Shown here one piece after another: positions 1 through 8,489 of a stretch of DNA of 64,000 nt. Origin of the DNA: Leptolyngbya sp. FACHB-8 (lineage in GTDB: Bacteria; Cyanobacteriota; Cyanobacteriia; Elainellales; Elainellaceae); the NCBI RefSeq assembly GCF_014695575.1, contig NZ_JACJOO010000050.1, positions 62,001 through 126,000 of the forward strand. Reading direction: 5' to 3'. The notes beneath the pieces were generated by a model. It had not been told where the DNA came from. It was given only the letters and a program-made list of their open reading frames with translations, and searched no databases. The first letter of the stretch is position 1. Each line of letters opens with the position of its first letter. Position numbers and translations under genes: made by a program.

Positions 1-644
1 CGATCGCTCCCCTCGAACGCTTAGCAAAACTTAATCCTGACCAAACGGAATACCATGTCCTTCTGGCCCAGGCGAAACAGCAAGTGGGTGACACGGAAGG
101 TGCTGCCGGGGTATACCGCGACATCCTGTCTCGCCAACCCGGTGACATGAATGCATTGCAGGGGCTGGTAGGTCTGATGATCAGCCAGAAGCGGCCAGAG
201 GCTGCGGTCGCCCTGCTTCAAGACACCCTCAAGATCGCCGATGAGCAAAATAAAGCGAAACCCGGTAGCATCAACTTAACCTCAGTTCAACTGCTGCTGG
301 GTCAGGTTTACGCCGAAGAAGAGCGCTTTAATGAAGCGATCGCCATCTACGACGAAGCCATCAAAACTGCCGGTGAAGATTTCCGGCCTCTATTGGGTAA
401 AGCCATTGTTCTACGCGCCGCAGGTCGTCAGGATGAGGCCAAGCCTTTGTTTGAACAGGCCGCATCCCTGGCTCCAGCTCAATATCGTGATCAAATTAGC
501 CAGTTGGCCAGTGGGGCCCAAAGTCCTAGCGACCCCGCCAACCCTGTCCCAGAAGAACCCAAGACAGATGCCCCCAGTGCTTCTCCTTCCGGTTCCCAGG
601 AGTCTTCTTCCCCATCCCGCGTTACGGGTACTCCTAGCAACTAG
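1..644 (+). CDS. Tetratricopeptide-repeat protein, 3' part (5' end outside window)
   Basis: The reading frame is open from base 3 to the TAG at 642-644, so only the C-terminal ~213 residues are present. They read as helical TPR units, with features such as 'AAGVYRDIL', 'EERFNEAIAIYDEAIKTA' and 'GRQDEAKPLFEQAASLAP'. A Pro/Ser/Thr-rich, probably disordered tail follows. TPR proteins are protein-interaction scaffolds; no enzymatic domain is visible in the part shown. A GTG at 84 could be read as a start, but the TPR pattern continues upstream of it, so it is more likely internal. The threonine aldolase gene begins 8 bp downstream on the same strand, suggesting co-transcription. Partner and cellular role are unknown. 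Confidence 0.85.
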   Translation, partial: IAPLERLAKLNPDQTEYHVLLAQAKQQVGDTEGAAGVYRDILSRQPGDMNALQGLVGLMISQKRPEAAVALLQDTLKIADEQNKAKPGSINLTSVQLLLGQVYAEEERFNEAIAIYDEAIKTAGEDFRPLLGKAIVLRAAGRQDEAKPLFEQAASLAPAQYRDQISQLASGAQSPSDPANPVPEEPKTDAPSASPSGSQESSSPSRVTGTPSN

Positions 645-652
645 AAATTTCC

Positions 653-1720
653 ATGAACTTTTGTAGTGACAATGTAACGGGCATGGCTCCCGAAATCTTG
701 GCGGCCTTGGCGGCAGCCAACGAAGGAACTGCCATGCCCTATGGCGCTGATAGCATTACCCAGCGACTCGAAGCCCGATTTACTGAGGTCTTCGAGAAAG
801 AGGTACACATTTTCCCGGTGGCGACCGGGTCGGCAGCCAATGCCCTGGCGCTGTCGGTGCTGACGCCTCCATACGGGTCGATCTACTGCCATCAAGACGC
901 GCATATTAACGTGGACGAATGTGGTGCGCCAGAGTTCTACGCGGGTGGAGCCAAGCTCGTTACGATGCCCGGCAACCTCGGCAAGCTCGTGGCAGCAGAG
1001 TTAGACACCAGTCTGAAAAATGGTGGGATCGGGGTCGTGCATCATGTGCAACCTGCAGCCGTGAGCCTGACTCAAGCCACAGAGGCCGGCACTGTTTATA
1101 CGGTGGATGAGGTGACAGAGCTTGCCCGCATCGCCCACTCGTACAACGTCCCGGTTCATATGGATGGGGCGCGATTTGCGAATGCGATCGCCTCCCTAGG
1201 CTGCACCCCTGCTGAGGTGACCTGGAAGGCCGGGGTGGATGTGCTGTCTTTTGGGGCGACGAAAAACGGAGCACTTGCAGCGGAAGCCGTGGTGTTCTTC
1301 AATCCTGAATATGCCAAGACATTCCACTTCCGTCGCAAGCGGGGGGGACATCTGTTTTCCAAGATGCGGTTTCTATCAGCACAATTGGAGGCGTATCTGG
1401 AGGGCGATCGCTGGCTCAGCTATGCTACCCACTCAAATCGTATGGCTCGCCAATTAGCCGATGGGCTGGCGGCACTGCCCGAGGTGCATCTGTGCTATCC
1501 CGTTCAGGCCAATGAACTCTTCGTAAAACTGCCCAATGCGGTTATTGAAGGGTTATATGCAGAAGGCTTTCAGTTTTACCGTTGGGAAAGTGAGGATGCC
1601 AGTACAATCCGTTTGGTAACAGCCTTTAACACTTCGCCCGAAGCTGTTGCCGCATTTCTAGAAGCAGCCAGGCGCCAGGTTGAAAGAATTGCGCTAACGG
1701 CAGCGATCGCTGGAGCTTAG
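653..1720 (+). CDS. ltaE: Low-specificity L-threonine aldolase
   Basis: This 355-residue PLP fold-type I enzyme cleaves threonine or allo-threonine to glycine and acetaldehyde. It begins 'MNFCSDNVTG', the usual N-terminus of the family. It shows the cofactor-binding 'VATGSAANALAL' stretch, the 'HMDGARFANA' segment whose Asp contacts the PLP pyridine nitrogen, and the Schiff-base Lys at about residue 204 in 'SFGATKNGALAAEAV'. Length is normal. It starts 8 bp after the TPR gene and probably shares its transcript. It converges on the next gene across a perfect 22-bp-arm palindrome. The assignment is by family motifs. Stereospecificity (L-threo versus L-allo) cannot be read from sequence. Confidence 0.9.
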   Translation: MNFCSDNVTGMAPEILAALAAANEGTAMPYGADSITQRLEARFTEVFEKEVHIFPVATGSAANALALSVLTPPYGSIYCHQDAHINVDECGAPEFYAGGAKLVTMPGNLGKLVAAELDTSLKNGGIGVVHHVQPAAVSLTQATEAGTVYTVDEVTELARIAHSYNVPVHMDGARFANAIASLGCTPAEVTWKAGVDVLSFGATKNGALAAEAVVFFNPEYAKTFHFRRKRGGHLFSKMRFLSAQLEAYLEGDRWLSYATHSNRMARQLADGLAALPEVHLCYPVQANELFVKLPNAVIEGLYAEGFQFYRWESEDASTIRLVTAFNTSPEAVAAFLEAARRQVERIALTAAIAGA

Positions 1721-1738
1721 CACCTTGTGCCAGGCACA

Positions 1739-1786
1739 TTTCAAAAGAGAAGGGTGGGCGCTAACGCCCACCCTTCTCTTTTGAAA
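1739..1786. terminator. Bidirectional hairpin terminator, 22-bp arms
   Basis: Arms at 1739-1760 and 1765-1786 are perfectly complementary around a CTAA loop. The arm ends are A- and T-rich, so each strand ends the hairpin in a short U-rich run. It lies between two convergent genes, as expected for a shared terminator. Confidence 0.75.
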
Positions 1787-2029
1787 TTAGTCCACGACTC
1801 GGATGCGACCACTTCGCAAGCCATCGTAGATCTGATTAACTTGTATCCGTTCTTTGTCCGATAACCGCTGCTTAGCAAGCAGCATTGACATGACATAATC
1901 CTGCTCGTGACGAGAGATACGACGAACGGCCAAAATATGATCTATTAATTCATCAACTGGAATTTGAGGTAGAAGCATAACGAGGATGTAACTGGCGGAA
2001 AGCTTGACTGCCACCGAATCCGAGGACAT
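1787..2029 (-). CDS. Conserved hypothetical protein (~80 aa)
   Basis: A small protein without a domain I can name. The C-terminal half ('LAKQRLSDKERIQVNQIYDGLRSGRIRVVD') looks helical and reads like a conserved cyanobacterial small protein. The frame is open to an ATG at 2080, which would give 97 residues beginning with a very basic stretch and is preceded by AAGGA two bases away. I prefer the ATG at 2029 because the basic leader is atypical, but both starts are possible. The middle contains a hydrophobic patch ('SASYILVMLLPQIPVDELI'). There is no signal peptide and no obvious partner; the gene is alone and convergent with ltaE. Confidence 0.6.
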   Translation of the reverse strand: MSSDSVAVKLSASYILVMLLPQIPVDELIDHILAVRRISRHEQDYVMSMLLAKQRLSDKERIQVNQIYDGLRSGRIRVVD

Positions 2030-2170
2030 CCTAACAATCGTACATCTGCGTGAAATCCGTATTTTGGCGCGTTTTCCCATAGTCCTTACGCAGGGAAATT
2101 CGCCTTAACGGGGTATTCACGGGAACGGGCATCTAGAAAATTTCTGAACTTTAGCATTCTCAACACAGTA

Positions 2171-2236
2171 TTTTCCGATCTGACGCGAGATGGAGGTGGA
2201 ACTTCCTTCCACGTCTATCTCTCGCCAGATCGGAAA
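2171..2236. repeat. Imperfect palindrome beside a MITE-like element
   Basis: Outer arms at 2172-2182 and 2226-2236 (TTTCCGATCTG and its complement) enclose a second, imperfect stem (CGCGAGAT...GGTGGAA against TTCC...ATCTCTCG). It ends 4 bp before the next palindromic element. No gene lies in this 450-bp spacer. Confidence 0.6.
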
Positions 2237-2240
2237 CACA

Positions 2241-2331
2241 CAGGACTTACGCATTTGTGTTGTGGGTGGGGTGCTTCGCACCCCACCCACAACACAAATA
2301 CACTATGGATAGCGGGCTTGCGTAAGTCCTG
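2241..2331. mobile_element. MITE-like 91-bp element with 13-bp terminal inverted repeats
   Basis: Perfect terminal inverted repeats CAGGACTTACGCA (2241-2253) and its complement (2319-2331) enclose a perfect 21-bp-arm hairpin (2254-2274 and 2278-2298) with a TTC apex. A degenerate copy of the right end (ACACAAATGCG...CAGTCCTG, 2332-2351) follows directly. There is no coding capacity. The terminal sequence resembles ones I associate with small inverted-repeat elements in filamentous cyanobacteria, but that recollection is unverified. Confidence 0.6.
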
Positions 2332-2483
2332 ACACAAATGCGTCAGTCCTGATAGCATTATCGCCCCATGAAAAAAGCGGAGAAGAATCCCCGCTATATG
2401 GTGAGCATTAATGTGATTCATGGATTCGTGGACACACTGTTGATGCATGGTGATCTATCGCATTAACACCATTTCACAACACC

Positions 2484-2765
2484 TTAAGCAGAGTAACGCT
2501 GGTCAAGCCACATGCGCACTTCCTGTTCAGAGCTAAATTGCATCTGCTGCTGAGTCATAGGGTCATACACATGCCAGACCAGTTGATCACCGTAGGTCCG
2601 TTGCCGAATTTGTGGCTCAGAGCTGCCTGAAAAATAGCTCATCAATCGATAACCTAGAGACTGCCAAGCCGAAGGAGACTTTACGGAACGTTTTTGAACA
2701 GAGCTTTGAAACTCCTGGGAGGATAACTCTTGCCCGTTCTGCCAAACATAACAATCACTTTTCAT
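2484..2765 (-). CDS. Hypothetical protein (93 aa)
   Basis: A small soluble protein starting 'MKSDCYVWQNGQEL' and ending 'YDPMTQQQMQFSSEQEVRMWLDQRYSA'. I recognise no family. The frame continues to an ATG at 2828, but I place the start at 2765 because AAAGGA sits 8-9 bases before it, while the extra upstream residues are low-complexity (HSTTTTERIST). The C-terminal part, with 'YGDQLVWHVYDPMTQQ', resembles a short beta-hairpin-plus-helix module, but no function follows from that. It is monocistronic and divergent from the LysR gene. Confidence 0.6.
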   Translation of the reverse strand: MKSDCYVWQNGQELSSQEFQSSVQKRSVKSPSAWQSLGYRLMSYFSGSSEPQIRQRTYGDQLVWHVYDPMTQQQMQFSSEQEVRMWLDQRYSA

Positions 2766-2986
2766 GGTTGAAATCCTTTCGGTTGTTGTGGTCGAATGCC
2801 TTTGATGCATCCACTTTAGGAACCTCAACTGAAAGATTCAACAGACATGATGAATCGCGTATATGAATAAAATTCATGGAAAGCGATCGCAATAGAACGG
2901 AAAAGATGGGTAAAAATCATTAGATATCAAAAGGTTTCATAAACTGGGACCTATCCCGTTTAGCCTGACCTTGACAACGTTGTGAA

Positions 2987-3922
2987 ATGGGGGCGACTAT
3001 GCTGCGAGACCAGATTAAGCTATCCCAATTGCGTGCCCTGATTGCCGTGGCCGAATCCGGTAACTTTGGTGAAGCGGGGTTACAGTTGGGTGTATCGCAA
3101 TCGGCTGTTAGTCATGCGATCGCCAGTCTGGAAGCCGAGATGGGCATCGTCCTCTGTGCCCGAGGCCGCCATGGAGCCCAACTGACCCCAGTCGGCGAGC
3201 GCATGGTTAAGCATGCCCAATCCATGATGGGTTTGCTGGATGAAATGGAGCGAGAGGCCAATATCGCCAAGGGTCTGAAGGGCGGTGACGTGCGCATTTC
3301 CGTGTTCCGCAGCGTTGCCACCCATGTTTTGCCGGACATCATCGCTCGTTTTCATGAACGCCTCCCCAACATCAACTTCTCCATCACAGAGTATCAAGGC
3401 GATGATCTGTGCGAAGGGGCGCTACGTCGGGGGCAGGCAGATGTCGGTTTCACCTGTTTACCCACCGCGGATGACTTTGAAGCCTGGGAGTTATTCCGGG
3501 ATGAATATATCGTGCTCTTTCCACCCAAGGCTAAAATTCCCCCTGACCCCATTACCTGGGATGTGCTACATCAGTTTCCCCTCATCCTGCCTAATGAAAC
3601 GGACTACTGTTTCACGTTGATTCGTCAGCATTTTGAAAAGCTTAATCAACCTCTGCGAGCGGCCTATCAAATTAAAGAAGACTCTACTATTGTGGGCATG
3701 GTGATGCGTGGCTTAGGGGCAACCGTGATCGCTCGTCTGGCAGCGGAGCCACTGCCGCCCGAAATCCAAGTGCGCCAGCTGCCTGTCCCGCTGGAACGTG
3801 TGATTCGTGCCATTGTGTTACAGGATGCGCTCCTTCCCCCTGCTGTATATGCATTTTTAGATGCACTGAGGACGGCTAGCTATCCTGAGCGATCGCCCTC
3901 CCAGCTTCCCCAAGCCTCATAA
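2987..3922 (+). CDS. LysR-family transcriptional regulator
   Basis: About 311 residues with the LysR layout. An N-terminal winged helix-turn-helix ('LSQLRALIAVAESGNFGEAGLQLGVSQSAVSHAIASLEAEMG', residues ~12-55) binds DNA. A type-2 periplasmic-binding-like effector domain follows (~95-300: 'DVRISVFRSVATHVLPDIIARF', 'GQADVGFTC', 'MVMRGLGATVIAR'). Members normally act as tetramers controlled by a small co-inducer and often regulate a divergent neighbour; here that would be the 93-residue unknown. ATG codons at 2987 and 2999 are both possible; 2999 has GGGGG just upstream. The sequence does not single it out as NtcB, CmpR, NdhR or RbcR, so the target is left open. Confidence 0.85.
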   Translation: MGATMLRDQIKLSQLRALIAVAESGNFGEAGLQLGVSQSAVSHAIASLEAEMGIVLCARGRHGAQLTPVGERMVKHAQSMMGLLDEMEREANIAKGLKGGDVRISVFRSVATHVLPDIIARFHERLPNINFSITEYQGDDLCEGALRRGQADVGFTCLPTADDFEAWELFRDEYIVLFPPKAKIPPDPITWDVLHQFPLILPNETDYCFTLIRQHFEKLNQPLRAAYQIKEDSTIVGMVMRGLGATVIARLAAEPLPPEIQVRQLPVPLERVIRAIVLQDALLPPAVYAFLDALRTASYPERSPSQLPQAS

Positions 3923-3931
3923 CCTCATGAG

Positions 3932-4032
3932 ATAACCTGAAGTGCCCATTCTTGTATATGAGGCGCACACAAGAATGGGCGTTTTAAAGTACTACGCGTT
4001 GCACGACACTCGAAAACGCCCTTAACCGAAAC
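3932..4032. repeat. Family A double-hairpin palindromic element, copy 1 (degenerate)
   Basis: Hairpin 1 pairs GCCCATTCTTGT (3944-3955) with ACAAGAATGGGC (3969-3980). Hairpin 2 pairs GCGTTTT... with ...AAAACGC (3980-4018) around a GTT apex. The left shell is eroded (GATAACCTG); the right shell CTTAACCGAAAC is recognisable. It lies between the LysR and DMT genes and may also end transcription. Confidence 0.65.
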
Positions 4033-4038
4033 GTAAAG

Positions 4039-4938
4039 CTACCCCCGAAAAAGCAACCAGATTCCCGTCAGGGCAACAATCACCCCCAACACGGAGCGAA
4101 GGCTCACCCGCTCTCCGGCCCATAGCGCAATGGGTAACACAAACAGAGGGCTAGTCGAGTTGAGAGACTGCGCAATTCCCGCAGCCGTAAACTTTAAGGC
4201 AATCTGTTGGAGCCAGATACCAATGAAGGTGCCTGCGAAAGCTGTAACGACAATGACAGCTAAAAAGCGGGGCGATCGCAACCACCGCAATTCCTTTAAA
4301 GGCGCGGGTTGTGCCCCCAGCCAGATCGCCAGAACCAGCACTCCTGCAACCAGACGGATCAAGGTACTCCAGATAGGACTGACAGTTGTATCTGCTAGCG
4401 CGGCCCGAGAGCAGACGGAACCCACGGCTTGACAAAGAGCCGCCGCCAGGCCCATCAAAACTCCTCGGCCCACATGGGAGCGATCGCCTCCTACATCAGC
4501 CTCACGCTCGGCTACTACCCAGGCTACTCCAGTCACCGTCAGGAAAATGCCACACCAGGCGATCGCCCCTAACCGCTCCTGTAAAACGGCCATGGCGATC
4601 AGGGCTGTCAGTGGGGGAGCCAAGGATTCCATCAACAAGGCTCGGCGGGGACCGAGGGTATTAATACTGCTAAAGAAGGCCGAATCTCCTAAGCCAATAC
4701 CGATAGCTCCGCTTACAACCAACAGGCTCAGAGACTGCCATGTAAAGGCCGGTTCTAGTCTCATCGCCAGCAGGGTGAGACCAATCATGAGGATAGCGAT
4801 CGTACTTTTCGCGCTATTCAACACGATGGGCGACATGCGTTGCCCTAATTTGAGGTAGATGAAAGAGGCGATCGCCCAGATCAGCGCTGCCCCCAAAGCA
4901 GCCAGTTCCCCTTTAAATGTGTTCACCCAAAACAGCAT
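4039..4938 (-). CDS. EamA/DMT-superfamily membrane transporter
   Basis: This 299-residue protein has about ten hydrophobic segments in two EamA halves. The first half starts 'ELAALGAALIWAIASFIYLKLGQ' and the second around residue 155 ('GVLMGLAAALCQAVGSVCSRAAL'). A glycine-rich 'GIGLGDSAFFSSINTLGPRRALL' loop and the terminal helix 'SVLGVIVALTGIWLLF' fit the family. Such proteins export or exchange small metabolites across the inner membrane; the substrate cannot be inferred. It starts 17 bp after the M50/TPR gene on the same strand and is probably co-transcribed with it. Several GCGATCGC sites fall within it, in contrast to that upstream neighbour. Confidence 0.85.
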   Translation of the reverse strand: MLFWVNTFKGELAALGAALIWAIASFIYLKLGQRMSPIVLNSAKSTIAILMIGLTLLAMRLEPAFTWQSLSLLVVSGAIGIGLGDSAFFSSINTLGPRRALLMESLAPPLTALIAMAVLQERLGAIAWCGIFLTVTGVAWVVAEREADVGGDRSHVGRGVLMGLAAALCQAVGSVCSRAALADTTVSPIWSTLIRLVAGVLVLAIWLGAQPAPLKELRWLRSPRFLAVIVVTAFAGTFIGIWLQQIALKFTAAGIAQSLNSTSPLFVLPIALWAGERVSLRSVLGVIVALTGIWLLFRG

Positions 4939-4955
4939 GAAACTAATTTAAGCCC

Positions 4956-6038
4956 CTAAGGTTTTTCCCCAATCTCATTTAATATGCGATCTAATATGCT
5001 CGAAATACTTGCACTATCCGAGCCAAACTGTTCAGCTTGTTTTAACCAATATCGAACTTTTTCGGAGTTTCCAAGGTGATAGTCTATTTTGGCGAGATAC
5101 CAGCAGCTAATTGTAAAATCGATTGCTTCTTGTCCAGGCTCCGTTAAGGGAAGTAGCATTTTCTTGGCTTCTGCATAACGGCCTAATTCTGCCAAAATTG
5201 CGCCTCGTGTTCCTTGGATTGTTTTAGAATGACCTGCCGCTTTTATTGCTCGTTCTGACCAATGATCGGCCTGAGTTAAGTACTGCATTTGCCCATTGTT
5301 GATCACAATAGAAAGCAGGGTATCTAAAATATAAGCGATTTCGATTTTATCAAGACTACCCAGCTCAAGTAATTGTTCTAATAATTTGACAGCTTCATCA
5401 TAATGCTCGTAGAGAACAGCTACCTGAGCGTCAATTAATAGCTGAAGTCGATTTGGATCTCCTCCAAGAAAAGACCTTTTTCTAGGCAAATCCCCATACG
5501 CCGAAATAGCCTCCTGGTAGCTAATAGCAGCATTTCTATAGTATTCCTGATAGTTTTTCTTAAGAGTAGTCTGCAGTATTTTTCCATCATTAGGGTGTTT
5601 GACTCCTCCAATCATGACATTCATCGGAAAAAGGGAATAGATTATTAGATAAAGCTCTATATATATAAAAAATAAAAGTAGAATTGAGGGATGCAGACAA
5701 AAGGCTGTGAGTGACATTAAAAACAGCAGGAGATTAGCAAAAGCTCCCCCCAACAAAAAAATAGACGTTCTGAGCTTTAAAGTCTTAAAGTTTGAGCCGT
5801 CAATATTAGCCATTGAAGCAAAAGTAAGACCACCACCTGGATAGCTACCCAGTTCAATTTTTGAATTAAATAGCCACTTCCAAGTAATAGAGGTACGGCT
5901 ACCTATCTTCAAATGATAGGGGCGGAAACCCACTAACTTTGCAGCGAAGAAATGCCCATGTTCATGGCAGAAAATTGAGAAATAGGGCCAGGCAAAAGCA
6001 GCGAATAAATGTAAAAAAAGGCCAAGAATGAAGCTCAT
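4956..6038 (-). CDS. M50-like (site-2-protease-type) membrane metalloprotease fused to TPR region
   Basis: The 360-residue protein opens with membrane helices carrying 'HEHGHFFAAKLVGF', i.e. an HExxH zinc motif at residues 25-29. A second motif 'KHPNDGKIL' at ~148-155 occupies the place of the NPDG/LDG aspartate of site-2 proteases. A 'YPGGGLTFAS' loop lies between them. From ~160 to 360 the protein becomes a helical TPR-like repeat region ('LLIDAQVAVLYEHYDEAVKLLEQLLELGS', 'ERAIKAAGHSKTIQGTRGAILAELGRYAEAKKML'). The family cleaves substrates inside membranes; the TPR part could dock substrate or partner. The gene is visibly more AT-rich than its neighbours and I find no GCGATCGC in it, suggesting later acquisition. 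It precedes the DMT gene by 17 bp. Confidence 0.8.
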   Translation of the reverse strand: MSFILGLFLHLFAAFAWPYFSIFCHEHGHFFAAKLVGFRPYHLKIGSRTSITWKWLFNSKIELGSYPGGGLTFASMANIDGSNFKTLKLRTSIFLLGGAFANLLLFLMSLTAFCLHPSILLLFFIYIELYLIIYSLFPMNVMIGGVKHPNDGKILQTTLKKNYQEYYRNAAISYQEAISAYGDLPRKRSFLGGDPNRLQLLIDAQVAVLYEHYDEAVKLLEQLLELGSLDKIEIAYILDTLLSIVINNGQMQYLTQADHWSERAIKAAGHSKTIQGTRGAILAELGRYAEAKKMLLPLTEPGQEAIDFTISCWYLAKIDYHLGNSEKVRYWLKQAEQFGSDSASISSILDRILNEIGEKP

Positions 6039-6095
6039 ACCGATAGAGATAGCCTGTACGTTGTAACGGAACCTAGGCCATTGATAATAGCCGTA

Positions 6096-7616
6096 TTACC
6101 GGGTGGATAAAACTTGTCGGAGCAGATTAGCTGTCTTTTGGGGTGACACAAGAGCATTAGCACAAAGGATGCCAGAGGCAGCAACTGCCGGAATCCCAAT
6201 GCCGGGAATTGTACTGTCACCCACCCGGTAGAGCCCCGAAATGGGGGTTTGGGGTGGTGGAAACTGGCCTTGATGAGCAGCGATCGCCGCTCCATAGGTG
6301 CCGTGATGCCGTCGCAGGTAATGGGCATGGGTCAGGGGAGTGCCGATTAGTTCCAGGGTGATGCGATCGCGTACATCTGGAATCACCCGCTCTACAGCTC
6401 GGTAGAGAGATGCCGCTCGCTCTTGTTTGCGGCGATCGTAATCTGCATCCCGGCTCCAACCCTCAAACGGTTCCAGAGTATAGGCATGAAGCACGTGATG
6501 CCCTTCCGGAGCGAGGGCCGCGTCCCAAACCGACGGGATGGAAATCATACAAGTATTCCCAGGGACCGTAATATCTTGTTGGGTATCGTGAACCACGACA
6601 TGGTGCCCGGTTAATCCCTTCAATCCAGACGCGCGGAATCCCAGATGTAGATGCATAAAACTATCTACCGCTGGAGTTTGTAGCGCCTGTTGACGGTAAG
6701 CCGCAGGAACATCCTCAGGTTTCAAAAGATGGGTAAAGGTGTCCCAAACAGAAGCATTTGAAATCACCACCGGAGCTGTGACCACCTCTCCATCTGCAAG
6801 TTCCACACCGATCGCACGACCAGACTCTACCCGAATCTGTCTCACCGGGGTCTTAAGCCGCAGCTGGCCACCCCATTTTTCTAACCCCCGCACAAGGGCC
6901 TGAACGATCGCCTCACTACCGCCAACTGGGTAATCCACGACAGAGCGCGATCGCTCCCCCAACATAAAACTCACCTCAGGGGCCACGGTACCCTCCGCTT
7001 TAAGCCCTGACAGGAGAAAGCACTCCAAATCCACCAATCGTCGTACCCAGGGGTTGTGTACTGTTTGATCCAACACATCCCCAACCGACCCCTGGATCAT
7101 AAGTAAATGGGGCAAGAGCTTAAGCAGGGCCAGAGGATAGCGGCTGAGTAAAACTGGAATTGCCTGCCAATCTGGGCGTAGGGCCAAGGTCGGAATTCCT
7201 TTCAAGGCCTCATAGAGCTGCAACATACGCTGCTCGAAGGCAGCATACTCTTTGGCTCCGGTGGGTGTGACAGCGGCGATCGCTTGTTGATAATCCTCAC
7301 TGCGACACCAGACAGGAAATACCCCTTCCGGAAAATGATAGTGACCAAGCGGGTCGTAAGCGATCGCCTCCACCGTCTCCTCCAAAGCATCCAGCACCAT
7401 CCTTAAAGGATTGAGGGAGGTTGGATCACTAAGGCCACAATAGAAAGATGGCCCCGTATCAAAGCGAAAGCCTTGCCGGGAAAAGCCGTGAGCGGCACCA
7501 CCCGGTTGGGTATGGGCTTCACAGACGAGCGATCGCCAACCGTAGCGAGCCAACATGGCTCCGGCAACCAACCCTCCAATACCACTACCAACAATAATTG
7601 CGTCAAAATCTGCCAT
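6096..7616 (-). CDS. FAD-dependent oxidoreductase, carotenoid isomerase/desaturase (CrtISO) type
   Basis: The 506-residue protein begins with a Rossmann dinucleotide motif ('DAIIVGSGIGGLVAGAMLARYG') followed by 'VCEAHTQPGGAAHGFSRQGFRFDTGPSFY', the PGG...FDTGPS signature of the phytoene desaturase/CrtISO superfamily. Near the C-terminus 'GLYRVGDSTIPGIGIPAVAASGILCANALV' is the second FAD-contacting motif typical of the same group. Length matches CrtISO-like proteins. It could be the isomerase, a carotene desaturase or one of the uncharacterised paralogues; motifs alone do not decide, so no symbol is given. It reads away from a 429-bp spacer and is followed 57 bp later by the M50/TPR gene. Confidence 0.8.
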   Translation of the reverse strand: MADFDAIIVGSGIGGLVAGAMLARYGWRSLVCEAHTQPGGAAHGFSRQGFRFDTGPSFYCGLSDPTSLNPLRMVLDALEETVEAIAYDPLGHYHFPEGVFPVWCRSEDYQQAIAAVTPTGAKEYAAFEQRMLQLYEALKGIPTLALRPDWQAIPVLLSRYPLALLKLLPHLLMIQGSVGDVLDQTVHNPWVRRLVDLECFLLSGLKAEGTVAPEVSFMLGERSRSVVDYPVGGSEAIVQALVRGLEKWGGQLRLKTPVRQIRVESGRAIGVELADGEVVTAPVVISNASVWDTFTHLLKPEDVPAAYRQQALQTPAVDSFMHLHLGFRASGLKGLTGHHVVVHDTQQDITVPGNTCMISIPSVWDAALAPEGHHVLHAYTLEPFEGWSRDADYDRRKQERAASLYRAVERVIPDVRDRITLELIGTPLTHAHYLRRHHGTYGAAIAAHQGQFPPPQTPISGLYRVGDSTIPGIGIPAVAASGILCANALVSPQKTANLLRQVLSTR

Positions 7617-8045
7617 AGGTCACATCGCGAATTGCAATCGCATGGGATACAACCAGATGAACGGCACAAATAGGCATTGCCTACTTTCCATATTTCAGCC
7701 TAAGGAAAAGCGTCATCCGTTTCCGTAATTCTTCGTGGGATAGAAGTTCAAGAGGAATTAGCTTCTTCATCGAGAAGCGTAATAACCCCTGAATATTTAT
7801 GAATATATGTTGAAGTTCATCTAGAATTTAAGAAGCTGCTGAGCAAAATTGGTATAAACAAGCAAATTTACTGAAATCGTTCACGTTGTCCCTGGCAGAG
7901 CTCTCTATACCTTAGTCATCCTATTTCTTATGCTAGGGAAACGGAAACCACAAACTCCTATCTATGTCAAGTTTCCGTGCAATTACGTTCGCTGCCCCCT
8001 TGTGTCCGTAAAACTGCCCTATAGTAATAGTGTGTTATCCGCACT
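7617..8045. other. Divergent spacer without a recognisable gene
   Basis: About 430 bp between divergent genes, so it must hold both promoters. TATAGT at 8020-8025 is a plausible -10 for the small secreted gene, but no good -35 is at the right distance. No long palindrome is present, unlike most spacers here. Confidence 0.4.
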
Positions 8046-8273
8046 ATGCCAACTATGAGTCGCGTCTTATTAGGTAGTGTGGTTTGGCTGTTTAGTGCTT
8101 CCATCAGTGCTGCATCCCCTGTCCTCGCCCAGCAAGCAGTTCCGTCAGATTTGATGAACCCCCCATCAGATTTGCCGACATCAAAGCTGAGATCTGACTA
8201 CAACCAAGATTCATCTTACGAGCCTCCTGTGGAGGGCGGCCCTGGAAGCACTCAGGGGTCCGGTACTCGTTAA
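8046..8273 (+). CDS. Small secreted protein with C-terminal GGPGSTQGSGTR tail
   Basis: The 75-residue precursor has a typical signal peptide ('MSRVLLGSVVWLFSASISAASPVLAQQ', cleavage probably after VLA). A short polar Pro/Ser/Asp-rich mature part ends in 'VEGGPGSTQGSGTR'. A GGP-x-ST/R-x-GSGTR tail is one I associate with short exported proteins in cyanobacteria; its role is unknown to me. The start may be ATG 8046 or ATG 8055; the latter gives a tighter signal peptide. It stands alone with palindromic DNA downstream. Function unknown; extracytoplasmic location inferred. Confidence 0.65.
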   Translation: MPTMSRVLLGSVVWLFSASISAASPVLAQQAVPSDLMNPPSDLPTSKLRSDYNQDSSYEPPVEGGPGSTQGSGTR

Positions 8274-8387
8274 CAGTAGATCTTGTAGCGATACAGTAGT
8301 CAATCAGCGGGATTGCGCTTTCCATACCCCTCACTGCATCCCATGTGTTTTACATAGCAACAAACGTCCATACGTCCTTCCGTAAAG

Positions 8388-8467
8388 ATCGTAAATAAAA
8401 CAATCTGTAATTTCTTTTTGTGAGCTTGATGGCTTCGCTGCCACGCTCACAAAAAGAAATTACAGAT
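8388..8467. repeat. Family D palindromic element, copy 1
   Basis: Perfect 23-bp arms at 8403-8425 and 8445-8467, apex GGCTTCGC (GAA triloop on the other strand). The left flank GTAAATAAAACAATCTG matches the shell of the copies at 50448 and 51861. It lies between two convergent genes. Confidence 0.75.
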
Positions 8468-8489
8468 GACTAACTGCACAATCTTCGTA

